Assembly (NCBI RefSeq): GCF_963675395.1
Contig: NZ_OY776223.1
Span: 1,488,001-1,552,000, forward strand
Direction of reading: 5' to 3'
Length of the DNA: 64,000 bases
Source of the DNA: an uncultured Vibrio sp.
Lineage (GTDB): Bacteria; Pseudomonadota; Gammaproteobacteria; Enterobacterales; Vibrionaceae
Positions 40,751-49,970 of the stretch are shown here, one piece after another. The notes beneath the pieces were generated by a model. The model ran no database searches and was not told the DNA's origin. It worked only from the letters and a program-made list of their open reading frames with translations. The position numbers and the translations under genes were made by a program. Within the stretch, counting starts at the first letter, position 1, and every line of letters begins with the position of its first letter.

Positions 40751-41152
40751 CAATCATAAGTTAAAGTCACCTAACTGATTGTGAGCTATAAGATAAATCC
40801 TATTTTGTAGCTCACCATTTCCTTCTTCTCTAGCGTTTTAAGGTGGTTTTTTAGCCAAATTATTTGTGATCTGAGTCACGCAATTAATTTTTCCTTCCTT
40901 CCCTCACATTCAATCGTAAGCTACTGTTATAAAAGGAATAAAATAACAGTTAAATCACTAACTATTCACGCAGTTTCAGTCTTATTCGCTATAACTTTTA
41001 ACAATCGTATAATTTTCTGCCAATTTTTTGTTATGATTTGTTCGCTTTTTCAAACAATTGGATTGGAAAAGATGCCGTTTCCAAACAGGAAACTCCAGAA
41101 GTGATTGATGGTTATTTCCGGGTAAATAATGAAATATAAGGAAGGGAATTTC
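40751..41152. promoter_or_regulatory. argR to TRAP operon intergenic region
   Basis: GTGAGCTA (40781-40788) and TAGCTCAC (40808-40815), extendable by A-U and G-U pairs, form a probable argR terminator followed by a pyrimidine-rich run. The rest, rich in A and T, should hold the promoter of the TRAP operon. No gene is seen in the 402 bases. Confidence 0.5.
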
Positions 41153-42121
41153 ATGGCATTTAACAAACTACTTAAAGTAGGCGCTATCGCTGCAGCCGTT
41201 ATGGGCGCAGGCGCAGTTAACGCTCAAGAGTTTATTACTATCGGTACAGGCTCGGTGACAGGTGTTTACTACCCTACTGGCGGTGCTATCTGTAAATTGG
41301 TCAACAAAGGTCGTAAAGAACACAATATTCGTTGTTCCGTTGAGTCGACTGGTGGTTCGATTTACAACGTTAATACTATCCGTGCGAACGAGTTGGACTT
41401 CGGTATCGTACAGTCCGATTGGCAGTACCATGGCTACAACGGTACGAGCAAGTTTGCGGAACAAGGCCCATACAAAAAGCTCCGCGCAATGTTCTCTCTA
41501 CATACTGAACCTTTCAACATCATTGCTCGATCAGACTCTGGCATCGAAAACGTTAAAGACCTAAAAGGTAAACGAGTCAACATCGGTAACCCAGGTTCTG
41601 GTGACCGCGCAACAATGGGTGTTGTGATGGACGCAATGGGTTGGACTCTAGACAGCTTCCAATTAGCTTCAGAGCTTAAAGGTTCTGAGCGTTCTCAAGC
41701 ACTGTGTGACAACAAAATCGACGCCTTCATTTACATGGTTGGTCACCCAAACGGCTCAATCAAAGAAGCCACCACTTCTTGTGATGCGAAGCTAGTTCCT
41801 GCAACAGGTCCTGAGATCGACAAGATCGTTGCAGCAAACCCTTACTATGCATACAGCACAGTACCTGCTGGCATGTACCGCGGTACCGATCAGGACGTGA
41901 ATAGCTTTGGTGTAGCAGCAACAATGGTGACTTCAACAGACGTTTCTGATGACGTGGCATACAATGTGGCAAAAGCAGTATTCGAAAACTTCGACACATT
42001 CAAACGTCTGCACCCAGCCTTTGCGAACTTGAAAAAAGAAGACATGGTGAAAGCAGGTATTTCAATTCCTCTTCATCCAGGTGCGGTGAAATACTACAAG
42101 GAAGTGGGACTGCTAAAATAA
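41153..42121 (+). CDS. TAXI-family TRAP solute-binding protein
   Basis: A 322-residue periplasmic binding protein of the TAXI group (TRAP-associated extracytoplasmic immunogenic). The signal peptide ends near residue 24 (GAGAVNAQE). The mature start FITIGTGSVTGVYYPTGGAI is the family hallmark, and DFGIVQSDWQYHGYNG and KGKRVNIGNPGSGDRATM follow. The ATG at 41153 has AAGGAAGGG in front; an ATG eight codons upstream has none. It feeds the fused permease encoded next. Relatives bind glutamate, 2-oxoglutarate or similar acids; the ligand here is unknown. Confidence 0.93.
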   Translation: MAFNKLLKVGAIAAAVMGAGAVNAQEFITIGTGSVTGVYYPTGGAICKLVNKGRKEHNIRCSVESTGGSIYNVNTIRANELDFGIVQSDWQYHGYNGTSKFAEQGPYKKLRAMFSLHTEPFNIIARSDSGIENVKDLKGKRVNIGNPGSGDRATMGVVMDAMGWTLDSFQLASELKGSERSQALCDNKIDAFIYMVGHPNGSIKEATTSCDAKLVPATGPEIDKIVAANPYYAYSTVPAGMYRGTDQDVNSFGVAATMVTSTDVSDDVAYNVAKAVFENFDTFKRLHPAFANLKKEDMVKAGISIPLHPGAVKYYKEVGLLK

Positions 42122-42586
42122 TCCCCACAAACTCCAGATCAAAGCAGATTCAAGTCGTTTCTGTCCGATTAAGTATGCTGGTTGTCACTGTTACACCAGC
42201 ATACTTTGCTTAATACTCAAGGCGTTTCAAGATGCCAGACTTAACCTGACTGACTTGTTGTGTTTTTTGAGAGCCAGTCACAACCCAAAGTCTTGGTAAG
42301 TCACGTGACATTTGTCAGTTTTATCGCGCAATCACTTCTCCATGAAGAAAGCGCTAATATCGCATCTAGAAATCATCTGGGTATTGGTCGGTTTTTCTAA
42401 AACCTCACACGCATGCCAAGAAATTAACTTAACGCCGCCAATTAAGAGCTTCAATAAGCCTCATTTGAGTTTCAGGCAGCAGAATATGCGTCAGCAAACT
42501 TCGCTCAATTCACTACACTGATAGAGGCGAAGTGAGCTTTCGATATATAAAACAGGCAGAACCATCAATAATAAGGAAAAAAGTAC
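42122..42586 (+). other. gap between TRAP binding protein and permease
   Basis: A perfect 12-pair hairpin, AAGTATGCTGGT (42171-42182) with ACCAGCATACTT (42195-42206), stands 50 bases after the binding-protein stop. Only a weak T-run follows, so it may be a leaky terminator or 3' stabiliser that keeps the binding protein in excess over the permease. The remaining 380 bases may include a second promoter; a 69-codon frame at 42312 lacks support. Confidence 0.55.
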
Positions 42587-45166
42587 ATGGCGACGAACAA
42601 AAGCCCGTCACAAGATGTGCAAGATATGGTGGCTCAGGCAGACACAGGGGCGCGTAGCCCATCTGGCATACAAGGACGAATCCTCTGGTTTGTCCCTCTG
42701 TGTTGGTCACTATTTCAGCTATGGTACGCATCACCATTACCATTTATTTTTAATTTTGGTGTACTTAATGACACTGAAGCTCGTGCAATTCACTTAACGT
42801 TCGCGATCTTTCTGGCCTTCACCGCCTACCCAGCACTGAAACACTCTCCACGCGATCATATCCCGATCGTCGACTGGGTTCTCGCGCTTGCTGGTAGCTT
42901 TTCAGCCGCTTATATTTATCTTTTTTACACGGAACTCGCCGGACGTTCTGGAGCACCAACCACGCTCGATATTGTCGTTGCGGTAATCGGTATGGTGCTT
43001 CTACTGGAAGCCACGCGACGAGCACTTGGTCCACCATTGATGCTTGTTGCTGCCGTTTTCCTTACTTACACCTTTGCAGGTCCATACATGCCAGACGTTA
43101 TTGCCCATAAAGGAGCGAGCCTGAATAAAGCGATGTCTCACTTATGGCTCACGACTGAAGGTGTATTTGGTGTGGCTCTGGGCGTTTCGACTTCCTTCGT
43201 ATTCTTGTTCGTACTATTTGGTGCAATGTTAGAACGCGCTGGAGCAGGTGCCTACTTTATTAAAGTGGCATTCTCACTGCTAGGTCACATGAGAGGCGGC
43301 CCTGCAAAAGCGGCCGTTGTTGCTTCAGGTCTCTCTGGCCTGGTATCAGGTTCTTCGATTGCCAACGTAGTAACTACCGGTACCTTTACGATTCCGTTGA
43401 TGAAGCGCGTCGGGTTCCCGGGAACCAAAGCGGGTGCGGTAGAAGTAGCGGCATCAACCAACGGTCAGTTAACGCCACCTATCATGGGTGCCGCTGCATT
43501 TTTGATGGTGGAATACGTCGGGATCTCATACGTTGAAGTTATCAAAGCGGCAATCCTGCCAGCGCTTATTTCGTATATTGCATTGATTTACATCGTTCAC
43601 CTTGAAGCATGTAAAGCGGGCATGACGGGGTTACCTCGTCGCCATAACCCAACCATGCTGCACAGCATGTTGTCGTTTACCGGAACGATTTTAGGCCTAT
43701 GTATCATCAGTGCCTTGGTATATTACGGTGTGGGCTGGACGAAAGATGTCTTTGGTGAAGCCGCGACAACCATAGTGATGAGCGCACTGCTGATTACCTA
43801 TGTAGCTCTGGTAAAAGTATCAGCTAACCATACCAAAGATGGCGCGATTAATATCGATGAAGAGTTGACCGAAGTACCTGACCCTGGTCCTACCGTGAAG
43901 TCTGGTCTGCATTTCCTACTACCAATCGTGGTGCTGGTTTGGTGTTTAACCGTTGAGCGATTCTCTCCGGGTTTATCGGCATTCTGGGCCACTGTGTTCA
44001 TGATTTTTATCCTGCTAACGCAACGTCCTTTAATTGCTCTGTTATCCAAACAAGGTGATTTAGGAAAACAGACCAAAGAAGGTTTTGTCGACCTCTTAGA
44101 GAGCTTAGTGTCTGGTGCACGTAACATGATAGGTATCGGTGTGGCGACAGCCGCTGCTGGTACGGTGGTAGGCGTGGTTACTCTGACTGGTATCGGTCTG
44201 GTCATGACTGATTTTGTCGAGTTCATTTCAGGTGGTAGTGTGTTCCTAATGCTGCTGTTTACCGCAGTGATCAGCTTGATTCTGGGGATGGGTCTGCCAA
44301 CAACAGCAAACTACATCGTCGTTTCAACGCTGATGGCACCTGTGATTGTCACACTGGGTGCTGCACATGGGCTTATCATCCCACTGATTGCCGTGCACCT
44401 GTTCGTGTTTTATTTCGGTATCTTGGCCGACGATACTCCGCCAGTAGGTCTAGCCGCCTTTGCTGCAGCAGCGATTGCAAAATCGGATCCAATCCGCACC
44501 GGTATTCAGGGCTTTACCTATGATATCCGTACCGCCATTTTGCCATTCATGTTCGTCTTCAATACCCAACTGCTATTGATGGGTATCGACACATGGTGGC
44601 ATTTAGCGCTGACGGTTATATCTTCTATCATTGCGATGCTGATATTTTCCGCAGCCACTCAAGGTTGGTGGTTTACTCGCAACAAGTGGTGGGAAACCGT
44701 CCTATTATTAGTATTAACGTTCTCTTTCTTCCGTCCGGGATTCTGGTGGGACATGATGTTCCCGGCAAAAGTGCTTTCTCCAGGGGTTGAAGTCGCTCAA
44801 ATTGTCGAGGGACTGAATGTGGGACAATCAATCGAACTGCGTGTCGCCGGACAGAACCTAGAAGGTGATAACGTTGAGAAAACCGTGCTGCTGCCGTTTG
44901 ACGACAATGCAACAACCGCAGAAGAACGCATCTCTTCAATGGGTCTGATGCTAGTCGAAAACGACGGTAAAATGATTGTTGATATGGTGGAGTTTGGTAG
45001 CCCTGCTGAATCCTCAGGTATCGATTTTGATTGGGAGATCAAATCGGTCGTTCAAGACGCTGATCGTCCAATGAAAGAGTGGGTGTTTGTGCCTTGCTTA
45101 TTGATTCTGCTGGCACTTGCTATGAACCAGAAACGTCGTGCGCGCAAAGAACAGTTGAGCGCCTAA
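42587..45166 (+). CDS. TRAP transporter fused permease (4TM/12TM)
   Basis: This 859-residue inner-membrane protein fuses the small (DctQ-like, 4 TM, about 45-170) and large (DctM-like, 12 TM, about 180-690) TRAP subunits, the form paired with TAXI binding proteins. SGLSGLVSGSSIANVVTTGT and GMGLPTTANYIVVSTLMAP are characteristic large-subunit loops, as is FYFGILADDTPPVGLAAFAA. A C-terminal extension (about 700-840) with a soluble, PDZ-like part (INGMGLMLVENDGKMI region) resembles DUF3394 and is not part of the transport core. Transport would be driven by a sodium gradient. It is followed 44 bases later by a universal stress protein. Confidence 0.93.
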   Translation: MATNKSPSQDVQDMVAQADTGARSPSGIQGRILWFVPLCWSLFQLWYASPLPFIFNFGVLNDTEARAIHLTFAIFLAFTAYPALKHSPRDHIPIVDWVLALAGSFSAAYIYLFYTELAGRSGAPTTLDIVVAVIGMVLLLEATRRALGPPLMLVAAVFLTYTFAGPYMPDVIAHKGASLNKAMSHLWLTTEGVFGVALGVSTSFVFLFVLFGAMLERAGAGAYFIKVAFSLLGHMRGGPAKAAVVASGLSGLVSGSSIANVVTTGTFTIPLMKRVGFPGTKAGAVEVAASTNGQLTPPIMGAAAFLMVEYVGISYVEVIKAAILPALISYIALIYIVHLEACKAGMTGLPRRHNPTMLHSMLSFTGTILGLCIISALVYYGVGWTKDVFGEAATTIVMSALLITYVALVKVSANHTKDGAINIDEELTEVPDPGPTVKSGLHFLLPIVVLVWCLTVERFSPGLSAFWATVFMIFILLTQRPLIALLSKQGDLGKQTKEGFVDLLESLVSGARNMIGIGVATAAAGTVVGVVTLTGIGLVMTDFVEFISGGSVFLMLLFTAVISLILGMGLPTTANYIVVSTLMAPVIVTLGAAHGLIIPLIAVHLFVFYFGILADDTPPVGLAAFAAAAIAKSDPIRTGIQGFTYDIRTAILPFMFVFNTQLLLMGIDTWWHLALTVISSIIAMLIFSAATQGWWFTRNKWWETVLLLVLTFSFFRPGFWWDMMFPAKVLSPGVEVAQIVEGLNVGQSIELRVAGQNLEGDNVEKTVLLPFDDNATTAEERISSMGLMLVENDGKMIVDMVEFGSPAESSGIDFDWEIKSVVQDADRPMKEWVFVPCLLILLALAMNQKRRARKEQLSA

Positions 45167-45210
45167 ACGATTTCCCCCCGGGAGACCGGGGGCTGAGTGA
45201 GAGAAATTGA

Positions 45211-45648
45211 ATGTATAAACAAATTCTTGTTCCGGTAGATCTTAATGATCAAGGCTTCTCAGACCGAGCGGTTGAACTGGCGGTTTGGCATGCTAAGCAA
45301 GCGAATGCGGTGATCCATCTGCTGACCGTTGTACCTGGGATCCATATGTCGATGGTCGCGACTTACTTCCCGAAAGACGCAGCTCTTAAAATGAAGCAAG
45401 ATGTTGAACAGCAACTGACGGCATTTGCTGAAGACAACATCAAGGAAAACGTCACCTATAGTGTCCACGTGGCAGAAGGTAAACCGTACACAACCATTAT
45501 TGAGCACGCTAAGCGTTTAGGCATTGACCTAATCATCATGCCAAGCCACAAGCGTTCGAAAATCAATAAAGTGATGTTGGGTTCAGTGGCCAGCAAAGTG
45601 GTGGAGTACTCTCCGGTTAACGTGATGGTAGTGAAGCCACAAAGCTAA
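45211..45648 (+). CDS. universal stress protein, TRAP-linked
   Basis: A 145-residue single-domain UspA-fold protein (MYKQILVPVDLND start; VMLGSVASKVVEYSPVNVMVV end). The classical ATP-binding signature G-x2-G-x9-G(S/T) is incomplete: the region reads MPSHKRSKINKVMLGS, so the first two glycines are absent and the final GS is kept. Nucleotide binding is therefore uncertain. USP genes next to TRAP operons are known (for example TeaD of Halomonas, which modulates the transporter), so a regulatory role on this permease is a fair inference. A terminator follows. Confidence 0.92.
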   Translation: MYKQILVPVDLNDQGFSDRAVELAVWHAKQANAVIHLLTVVPGIHMSMVATYFPKDAALKMKQDVEQQLTAFAEDNIKENVTYSVHVAEGKPYTTIIEHAKRLGIDLIIMPSHKRSKINKVMLGSVASKVVEYSPVNVMVVKPQS

Positions 45649-45674
45649 AGTCACTAAAAATCGCGACAAAAGAA

Positions 45675-45708
45675 AAAGGTTGATGTTCACATCAACCTTT
45701 TGTTTTTT
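45675..45708. terminator. terminator of the TRAP-USP operon
   Basis: AAAGGTTGATGT (45675-45686) and ACATCAACCTTT (45689-45700) form a long stem followed by TGTTTTTTCG on the + strand. The minus strand also gives TTTTTCTTTTG, so it can serve thiQ as well. Confidence 0.88.
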
Positions 45709-45719
45709 CGAGACAGAGC

Positions 45720-46424
45720 TTATCCTGCAGCCCGAACAAATGCCTGCAGAGCTTCACTGGAATGCGTCAGTTTAAGTTCGCTAATCTCACCCGAAGCCTC
45801 AATTTTTCCACCCGCAACAAACACAAAGTGACTTGCGATGGCTTTAGCATCATTGAGATGATGAGTCACCATCAGGACGGTAATCCCTCGCTCAGCGGCT
45901 AACCTTTTCACTAAGCTCAGCATCTCTTCGCGTAGCACAGGATCGAGCGCAGAGAAAGGTTCATCCAGCAACCACACCGGATGAGGCTGAACAAAACAAC
46001 GCGCTAACGCAACACGTTGACGTTGACCACCAGAGAGATGTTCTGGCAAGCGGTCGAGGTATTCTGCAACACCAACCTGCTGCGCTGCCTGCTCAACCTG
46101 ATGCTTTTGGTCTTCGGTGAGCTTCAAACCCGGATGTAATCCCAGACTGATGTTGTCACGCACCGACAGATGAGCAAACAGGTTATGCTCCTGAAACAAC
46201 ATTGAGAATGGACGCAGATAAGGTTCTTTACCAACAATGGATGCGCCATCAACTCGGATATCCCCTTGGTCTGGGTTAATAAAGCCAGCGACCAGTGCTA
46301 ATAATGTCGATTTACCCGCCCCACTCGGCCCCATCAACGAGACTATCTGACCGCGCTCAATAATTAAATCAAAACGAAACAGTTCACTTTGATAGGTGTA
46401 TTGCACATTATCCAACACTAACAT
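45720..46424 (-). CDS. thiQ: thiamine ABC transporter ATPase ThiQ
   Basis: ThiQ powers uptake of thiamine and its phosphates. The 234-residue ABC ATPase has Walker A MGPSGAGKSTLLALVAG, the signature LSGGQRQRVALARCF, and Walker B VWLLDEPFSALDPV. It overlaps the end of thiP by seven bases. The operon thiB-thiP-thiQ lies under the TPP riboswitch upstream. Confidence 0.95.
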   Translation of the reverse strand: MLVLDNVQYTYQSELFRFDLIIERGQIVSLMGPSGAGKSTLLALVAGFINPDQGDIRVDGASIVGKEPYLRPFSMLFQEHNLFAHLSVRDNISLGLHPGLKLTEDQKHQVEQAAQQVGVAEYLDRLPEHLSGGQRQRVALARCFVQPHPVWLLDEPFSALDPVLREEMLSLVKRLAAERGITVLMVTHHLNDAKAIASHFVFVAGGKIEASGEISELKLTHSSEALQAFVRAAG

Positions 46425-48010
46425 CGTGCGCTCTCCTTCGTTTTTAATACTTTCTCAATCAAAGTAAAACACCCCACACTGAGTAGCAGCAAAGTCACTG
46501 AAACCACAGCAGCCGCTTCCATCTGATAACTGCCTAACAGTTGGAATAAATACAGCGGTAAGGTTCTAAATTCTTGCCCACCAAATAAAGCAATCGCACT
46601 TAAATCCCCTATCGCAAACATAAAACTAATTGCGAAGGCGTGAGCAAAAGGTTTACGCAGTGCGCGCCATTCCACGACTTTAAATCGCTGCCAACCGCGC
46701 ATGCCTAAGCTGGCACAGACATATTGATATTGCTGTTCAATGTGCAGCATCGGCTGCGCTAACGTTTTAATCACATACGGCAATGCCATTAAACCGTTGA
46801 CCAGTATGACGACAAAAAATGCCAGACTAAAAACATCGGTAAAGGAACGGAGCAACAAAAACAAACCCGTGCTGATCACCAACCCCGGCGTTACCAAGAT
46901 AATGGTGCCAACCAGCTCAATGTGATCAGCACGCGTATTTTGGTACTGCAATCGCCAACGTCGACTCGTGAGCAAAATGGAAACGCCAGCAGCCACTGCA
47001 AGAGTGCTCGCCATTGCTGCTACTTTTAAAGAGTTGAATAGCGCAGACCAAAAACGTTCGTCATTTAATACCGAGCCAACCTGTTGATTTATGCCGCTCA
47101 GAATCACCATCGCAAGTGGTGGGATAACCAGTAAAAAGGCACCCATGATCCAAAAGCTATCCCAAGCTTTTGACCACCCATGATCCTTCGTTAAGTATTG
47201 CTGTACCGATATGCTGCCAGAGCTTATAGACACTGGCTTTGTCAGCTTCTGCACGCCTATCGCAAGTACGCCACACAACAACATTTGCCACAGCGCTAAT
47301 AAGGCACCAGCTTGCAGATCAAAATCAAATTTAATCGCTTGGTAAATGGCTAACTCAATGGTGGTCGATTTAGGTCCACCTCCCAGCGCCATCACTGTAG
47401 CGAAACTGGTAAAGCAGAGCATAAACACCAATCCACTCACGTGAGGCAGTTGTTGCCTTAAACGCGGCCATTCTACCCAACGAAACTTATCCCAATGCCC
47501 CATTCCAAGGTGAGCACACAACTTGTGCTGCTCGGCAGGAATCGACTCAAGTGTCTGCAACAATAATCGTGCAGCATAAGGCAGATTAAAGAACACATGC
47601 GCCAGTAAAATACCGTTCAAGCCATAGATAGAAAATGGCAGCTTAGCATCAAGGGTTTGTAGCCATTGGGCAATCAGACCGCTGTTGCCATATATTGCCA
47701 ACAAACCAAAAACCCCGACTAAAACAGGCAGTACTAAAGTGGAAGCGAACAGTTTGAGCAGTAATGACTTACCGAAAAATTCACGGTGGGAAAGCGAATG
47801 TGCGACGGGAATCGCTAAGCCCACACTAATCAACGTGGAAAGAAAAGCCTGATAGAAGCTGAACTTAGTGACATGCTGATAATAGGGATCATGCCAAATC
47901 AGCGACACATCTAAAGAGGGCGCATGAAAAGCCAAAGCACTCAGCGCAGAAAGAACAAAGGCCGCGATGACCATCGCGACCCCTATGCCTAGTTTGGGTA
48001 CAGTATTCAA
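46418..48010 (-). CDS. thiP: thiamine ABC transporter permease ThiP
   Basis: ThiP is the two-domain inner-membrane permease of the thiamine transporter; each half repeats the FbpB-like binding-protein-dependent transport fold. In 530 residues, two EAA-loop-like segments occur, CAHLGMGHWDKFRWVEWPRL and CASLGMRGWQRFKVVEWRAL, the docking sites for ThiQ. The reading frame begins with TTG at 48010, preceded by AAGAGTTACC; a later ATG is possible but would remove part of the first membrane helix. It lies ten bases after thiB. Confidence 0.94.
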   Translation of the reverse strand: MNTVPKLGIGVAMVIAAFVLSALSALAFHAPSLDVSLIWHDPYYQHVTKFSFYQAFLSTLISVGLAIPVAHSLSHREFFGKSLLLKLFASTLVLPVLVGVFGLLAIYGNSGLIAQWLQTLDAKLPFSIYGLNGILLAHVFFNLPYAARLLLQTLESIPAEQHKLCAHLGMGHWDKFRWVEWPRLRQQLPHVSGLVFMLCFTSFATVMALGGGPKSTTIELAIYQAIKFDFDLQAGALLALWQMLLCGVLAIGVQKLTKPVSISSGSISVQQYLTKDHGWSKAWDSFWIMGAFLLVIPPLAMVILSGINQQVGSVLNDERFWSALFNSLKVAAMASTLAVAAGVSILLTSRRWRLQYQNTRADHIELVGTIILVTPGLVISTGLFLLLRSFTDVFSLAFFVVILVNGLMALPYVIKTLAQPMLHIEQQYQYVCASLGMRGWQRFKVVEWRALRKPFAHAFAISFMFAIGDLSAIALFGGQEFRTLPLYLFQLLGSYQMEAAAVVSVTLLLLSVGCFTLIEKVLKTKESARC

Positions 48011-48019
48011 AGGTAACTC

Positions 48020-49012
48020 TTAGAAAGTCAGGGCGCTTTGCCATTCACGAATCCAAGTCTTACGCATTTTCGCCACTTCATCGGCGCTAAAGCTCAGCGG
48101 CTTACTTGGTACGTTCAAGGTTTCAAAGCCTTTTGGAAGAGCAACATCAGTGACCGGGTACATCCAGTTACCAGTAGGCATGGCTGACTGGAACTCGTCA
48201 CTCAGAATAAAGCCCAAGAACTCGTCCGCCAACTCGGCATTCTTCGAGTCCTTCACCTTGGCCGCGACTTCCACTTGCATGTAATGACCTTCAGCGAAGT
48301 CTGCTGTGGCAAACTTAGCGTCTTCTTCGGCAATCAAATGGTAGGCTGGTGATGTGGTGTAAGAGAGTACTAAGTCAGATTCACCCTTGAGGAACATGGA
48401 GTACGCTTCTGACCAACCTTTGGTCACCGTGACGGTTTTATCCGCCAGTTGCTGCCAGGCTTGGGTAGTATTGTCACCATAGATTGACTTCATCCATAGC
48501 ATCAGTCCTTGCCCCGGTGTTGAGGTACGTGGATCCTGATAAATCACGTTAAGATCATCACGCTCTTCAACCAGTTCTTTCATGCTTTTCGGCGGGTTAG
48601 CCAGTTTTTCTTTATTGTAAACGAACGCAAAGTAACCGTAGTCATAAGGCACGAAGGTTTTATCGTTCCAGCCGTTTGGTAAAACGATTTTAGAGGTATC
48701 AACATGATGCTCTGCCAGTAAGCCTGTTTTCTGAGCTTCCGCCATCAGGTTGTTATCCAGACCTAAGACGATATCCGCTTTGCTGTTGCTGCCTTCCAGA
48801 CGAAGGCGGTTCAAAATCGATACGCCATCATCAAGCGCGACGAAATTAACGTCACAGCCGCATTTCGCTTCAAAAGCTTGTTCGATTTTAGGACCCGGTC
48901 CCCAATCTGCCGCAAACGAATCGTAGGTGTAGATGGTTAATGTGTTTTCAGCAGCGAACGCTGAAGTTGTTGTCATTGCAGCAAGGGCAATCAGGCTTAG
49001 AGTGGGTTTCAC
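48020..49012 (-). CDS. thiB: thiamine-binding periplasmic protein ThiB
   Basis: ThiB captures thiamine, thiamine phosphate and diphosphate in the periplasm. The 330-residue precursor has a signal peptide ending TTTSAFAA (about residue 20) and the mature start ENTLTIYTYDSFAADWGPGP, close to E. coli ThiB. DIVLGLDNNLMAEAQKTGL and YDYGYFAFVYNKEKL are typical of the type 2 binding-protein fold. It is the first gene of the operon and sits directly behind the TPP riboswitch. Confidence 0.96.
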   Translation of the reverse strand: MKPTLSLIALAAMTTTSAFAAENTLTIYTYDSFAADWGPGPKIEQAFEAKCGCDVNFVALDDGVSILNRLRLEGSNSKADIVLGLDNNLMAEAQKTGLLAEHHVDTSKIVLPNGWNDKTFVPYDYGYFAFVYNKEKLANPPKSMKELVEERDDLNVIYQDPRTSTPGQGLMLWMKSIYGDNTTQAWQQLADKTVTVTKGWSEAYSMFLKGESDLVLSYTTSPAYHLIAEEDAKFATADFAEGHYMQVEVAAKVKDSKNAELADEFLGFILSDEFQSAMPTGNWMYPVTDVALPKGFETLNVPSKPLSFSADEVAKMRKTWIREWQSALTF

Positions 49013-49096
49013 TGCTCGCTCTCCATGTCTATTTCAGAGAAATTAGTTGAGCGGCACAGGTTTGAGGTGGCTATTGGGATGGCTAATATCCAGACT

Positions 49097-49226
49097 CAAT
49101 TCCTACGCCAGCATTATCTGGTTCAGGTAGTACGGGTCCCTGCAGCCTAACTAGGTTAAGCCATTTGGTCTCAGCGCCCATATGTATTGATCAACACAAT
49201 ACAAAATGGGGTTGCTCCCCGATGAG
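49097..49226 (-). ncRNA. TPP riboswitch (THI element)
   Basis: On the minus strand the conserved THI-box pieces appear in order: CTGAGACC, ACCCGTACTACCTGAACC, then AGATAATGCTGGCGTAGGAA, preceded by a G-rich P1/P2 part CGGGGAGC. These match the TPP aptamer consensus (CUGAGA ... ACCUGAUCUGGAUAAUGCCAGCGUAGGGA). It precedes thiB by about 85 bases, so thiBPQ uptake is switched off when TPP is plentiful. Confidence 0.95.
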
Positions 49227-49246
49227 TTTGGATGGATTGTATACCC

Positions 49247-49283
49247 AAATACCCTCACGATGCTAGGCTATGCGAGGGTATTT
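49247..49283 (-). terminator. hairpin past ubiX
   Basis: AAATACCCTC (49247-49256) and GAGGGTATTT (49274-49283) form a perfect ten-pair stem with a 17-base loop, 46 bases past the ubiX stop. On the minus strand it is followed by GGGTATAC rather than T-rich sequence, so termination would be weak. Confidence 0.5.
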
Positions 49284-49329
49284 GCTTTGTGAACTTGGCA
49301 GCGAACAAAGTGTTGTCGAGTGCGATAGC

Positions 49330-49965
49330 TTACGATCGCTGGTCGTATCCCCAGCGAGGTACCAAGCCTTGCTCAATCCCCAGATGGTCGAGAATACGCG
49401 CCACCATAAAATCAATTAAGTCTTCGATAGTCTTTGGCTGATGATAAAACCCAGGTGCTGCTGGCATTATGGTTACGCCCATTTGCGACAGCTTGTGCAT
49501 GTTTTCCAGGTGCAGGGTCGAAAATGGCGTTTCACGTACCACAAGAAGCAATTGCCCACGCTCTTTCATCACCACATCGGCGGCACGCTCAATCAGATTA
49601 TCCGACATACCGTGTGCAATCGCCGCCACGCTGCCTGCCGAACACGGGCAAACCACCATTTGTTTTGGTGCGGCGGAGCCAGATGCGACAGGCGAGAACC
49701 AATCATCTTTACCACAAACGGTAATATTGTCAGGGTGACACTTAAGGTGCTCCACCAGCGCTTTTTGCGCCGCTTCAGGACCACTTGGCAGCTTCAGGTC
49801 ATGCTCGGTTGCCATCACAACCCTCGCAGCGGAAGATATCAACACATAGACGTGGTAATCCGCAGCGACCAAACATTGCAGAAGTCTCAAGCCATAAGGC
49901 GCACCAGAAGCGCCCGTAAGAGCTAAGGTAATGGCTTTTTTTTGTTGATGTTTTTTGTCAGACAT
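49330..49965 (-). CDS. ubiX: flavin prenyltransferase UbiX
   Basis: UbiX attaches a dimethylallyl group to FMN to make prenyl-FMN, the cofactor of the UbiD decarboxylase in ubiquinone synthesis. The 211-residue flavoprotein has the FMN loop [36 protein letters not shown] and [14 protein letters not shown], all conserved. It starts five bases after the mpl stop, so it is probably in one unit with mpl. Confidence 0.95.
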   Translation of the reverse strand: MSDKKHQQKKAITLALTGASGAPYGLRLLQCLVAADYHVYVLISSAARVVMATEHDLKLPSGPEAAQKALVEHLKCHPDNITVCGKDDWFSPVASGSAAPKQMVVCPCSAGSVAAIAHGMSDNLIERAADVVMKERGQLLLVVRETPFSTLHLENMHKLSQMGVTIMPAAPGFYHQPKTIEDLIDFMVARILDHLGIEQGLVPRWGYDQRS

Positions 49966-49970
49966 AAGGA

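Larger units (their letters stand above)
49013..49329. other. thiB leader and ubiX 3' region
   Basis: The 317-base gap holds the TPP riboswitch (49097-49226, see that entry) and a ten-pair hairpin (49247-49283) that lies past the ubiX stop. I see no other gene. Confidence 0.7.

Noticed and set aside
42312..42521. 69-codon frame between TRAP binding protein and permease
   Set aside because: No ribosome site and no recognisable sequence; kept only as possible leader.
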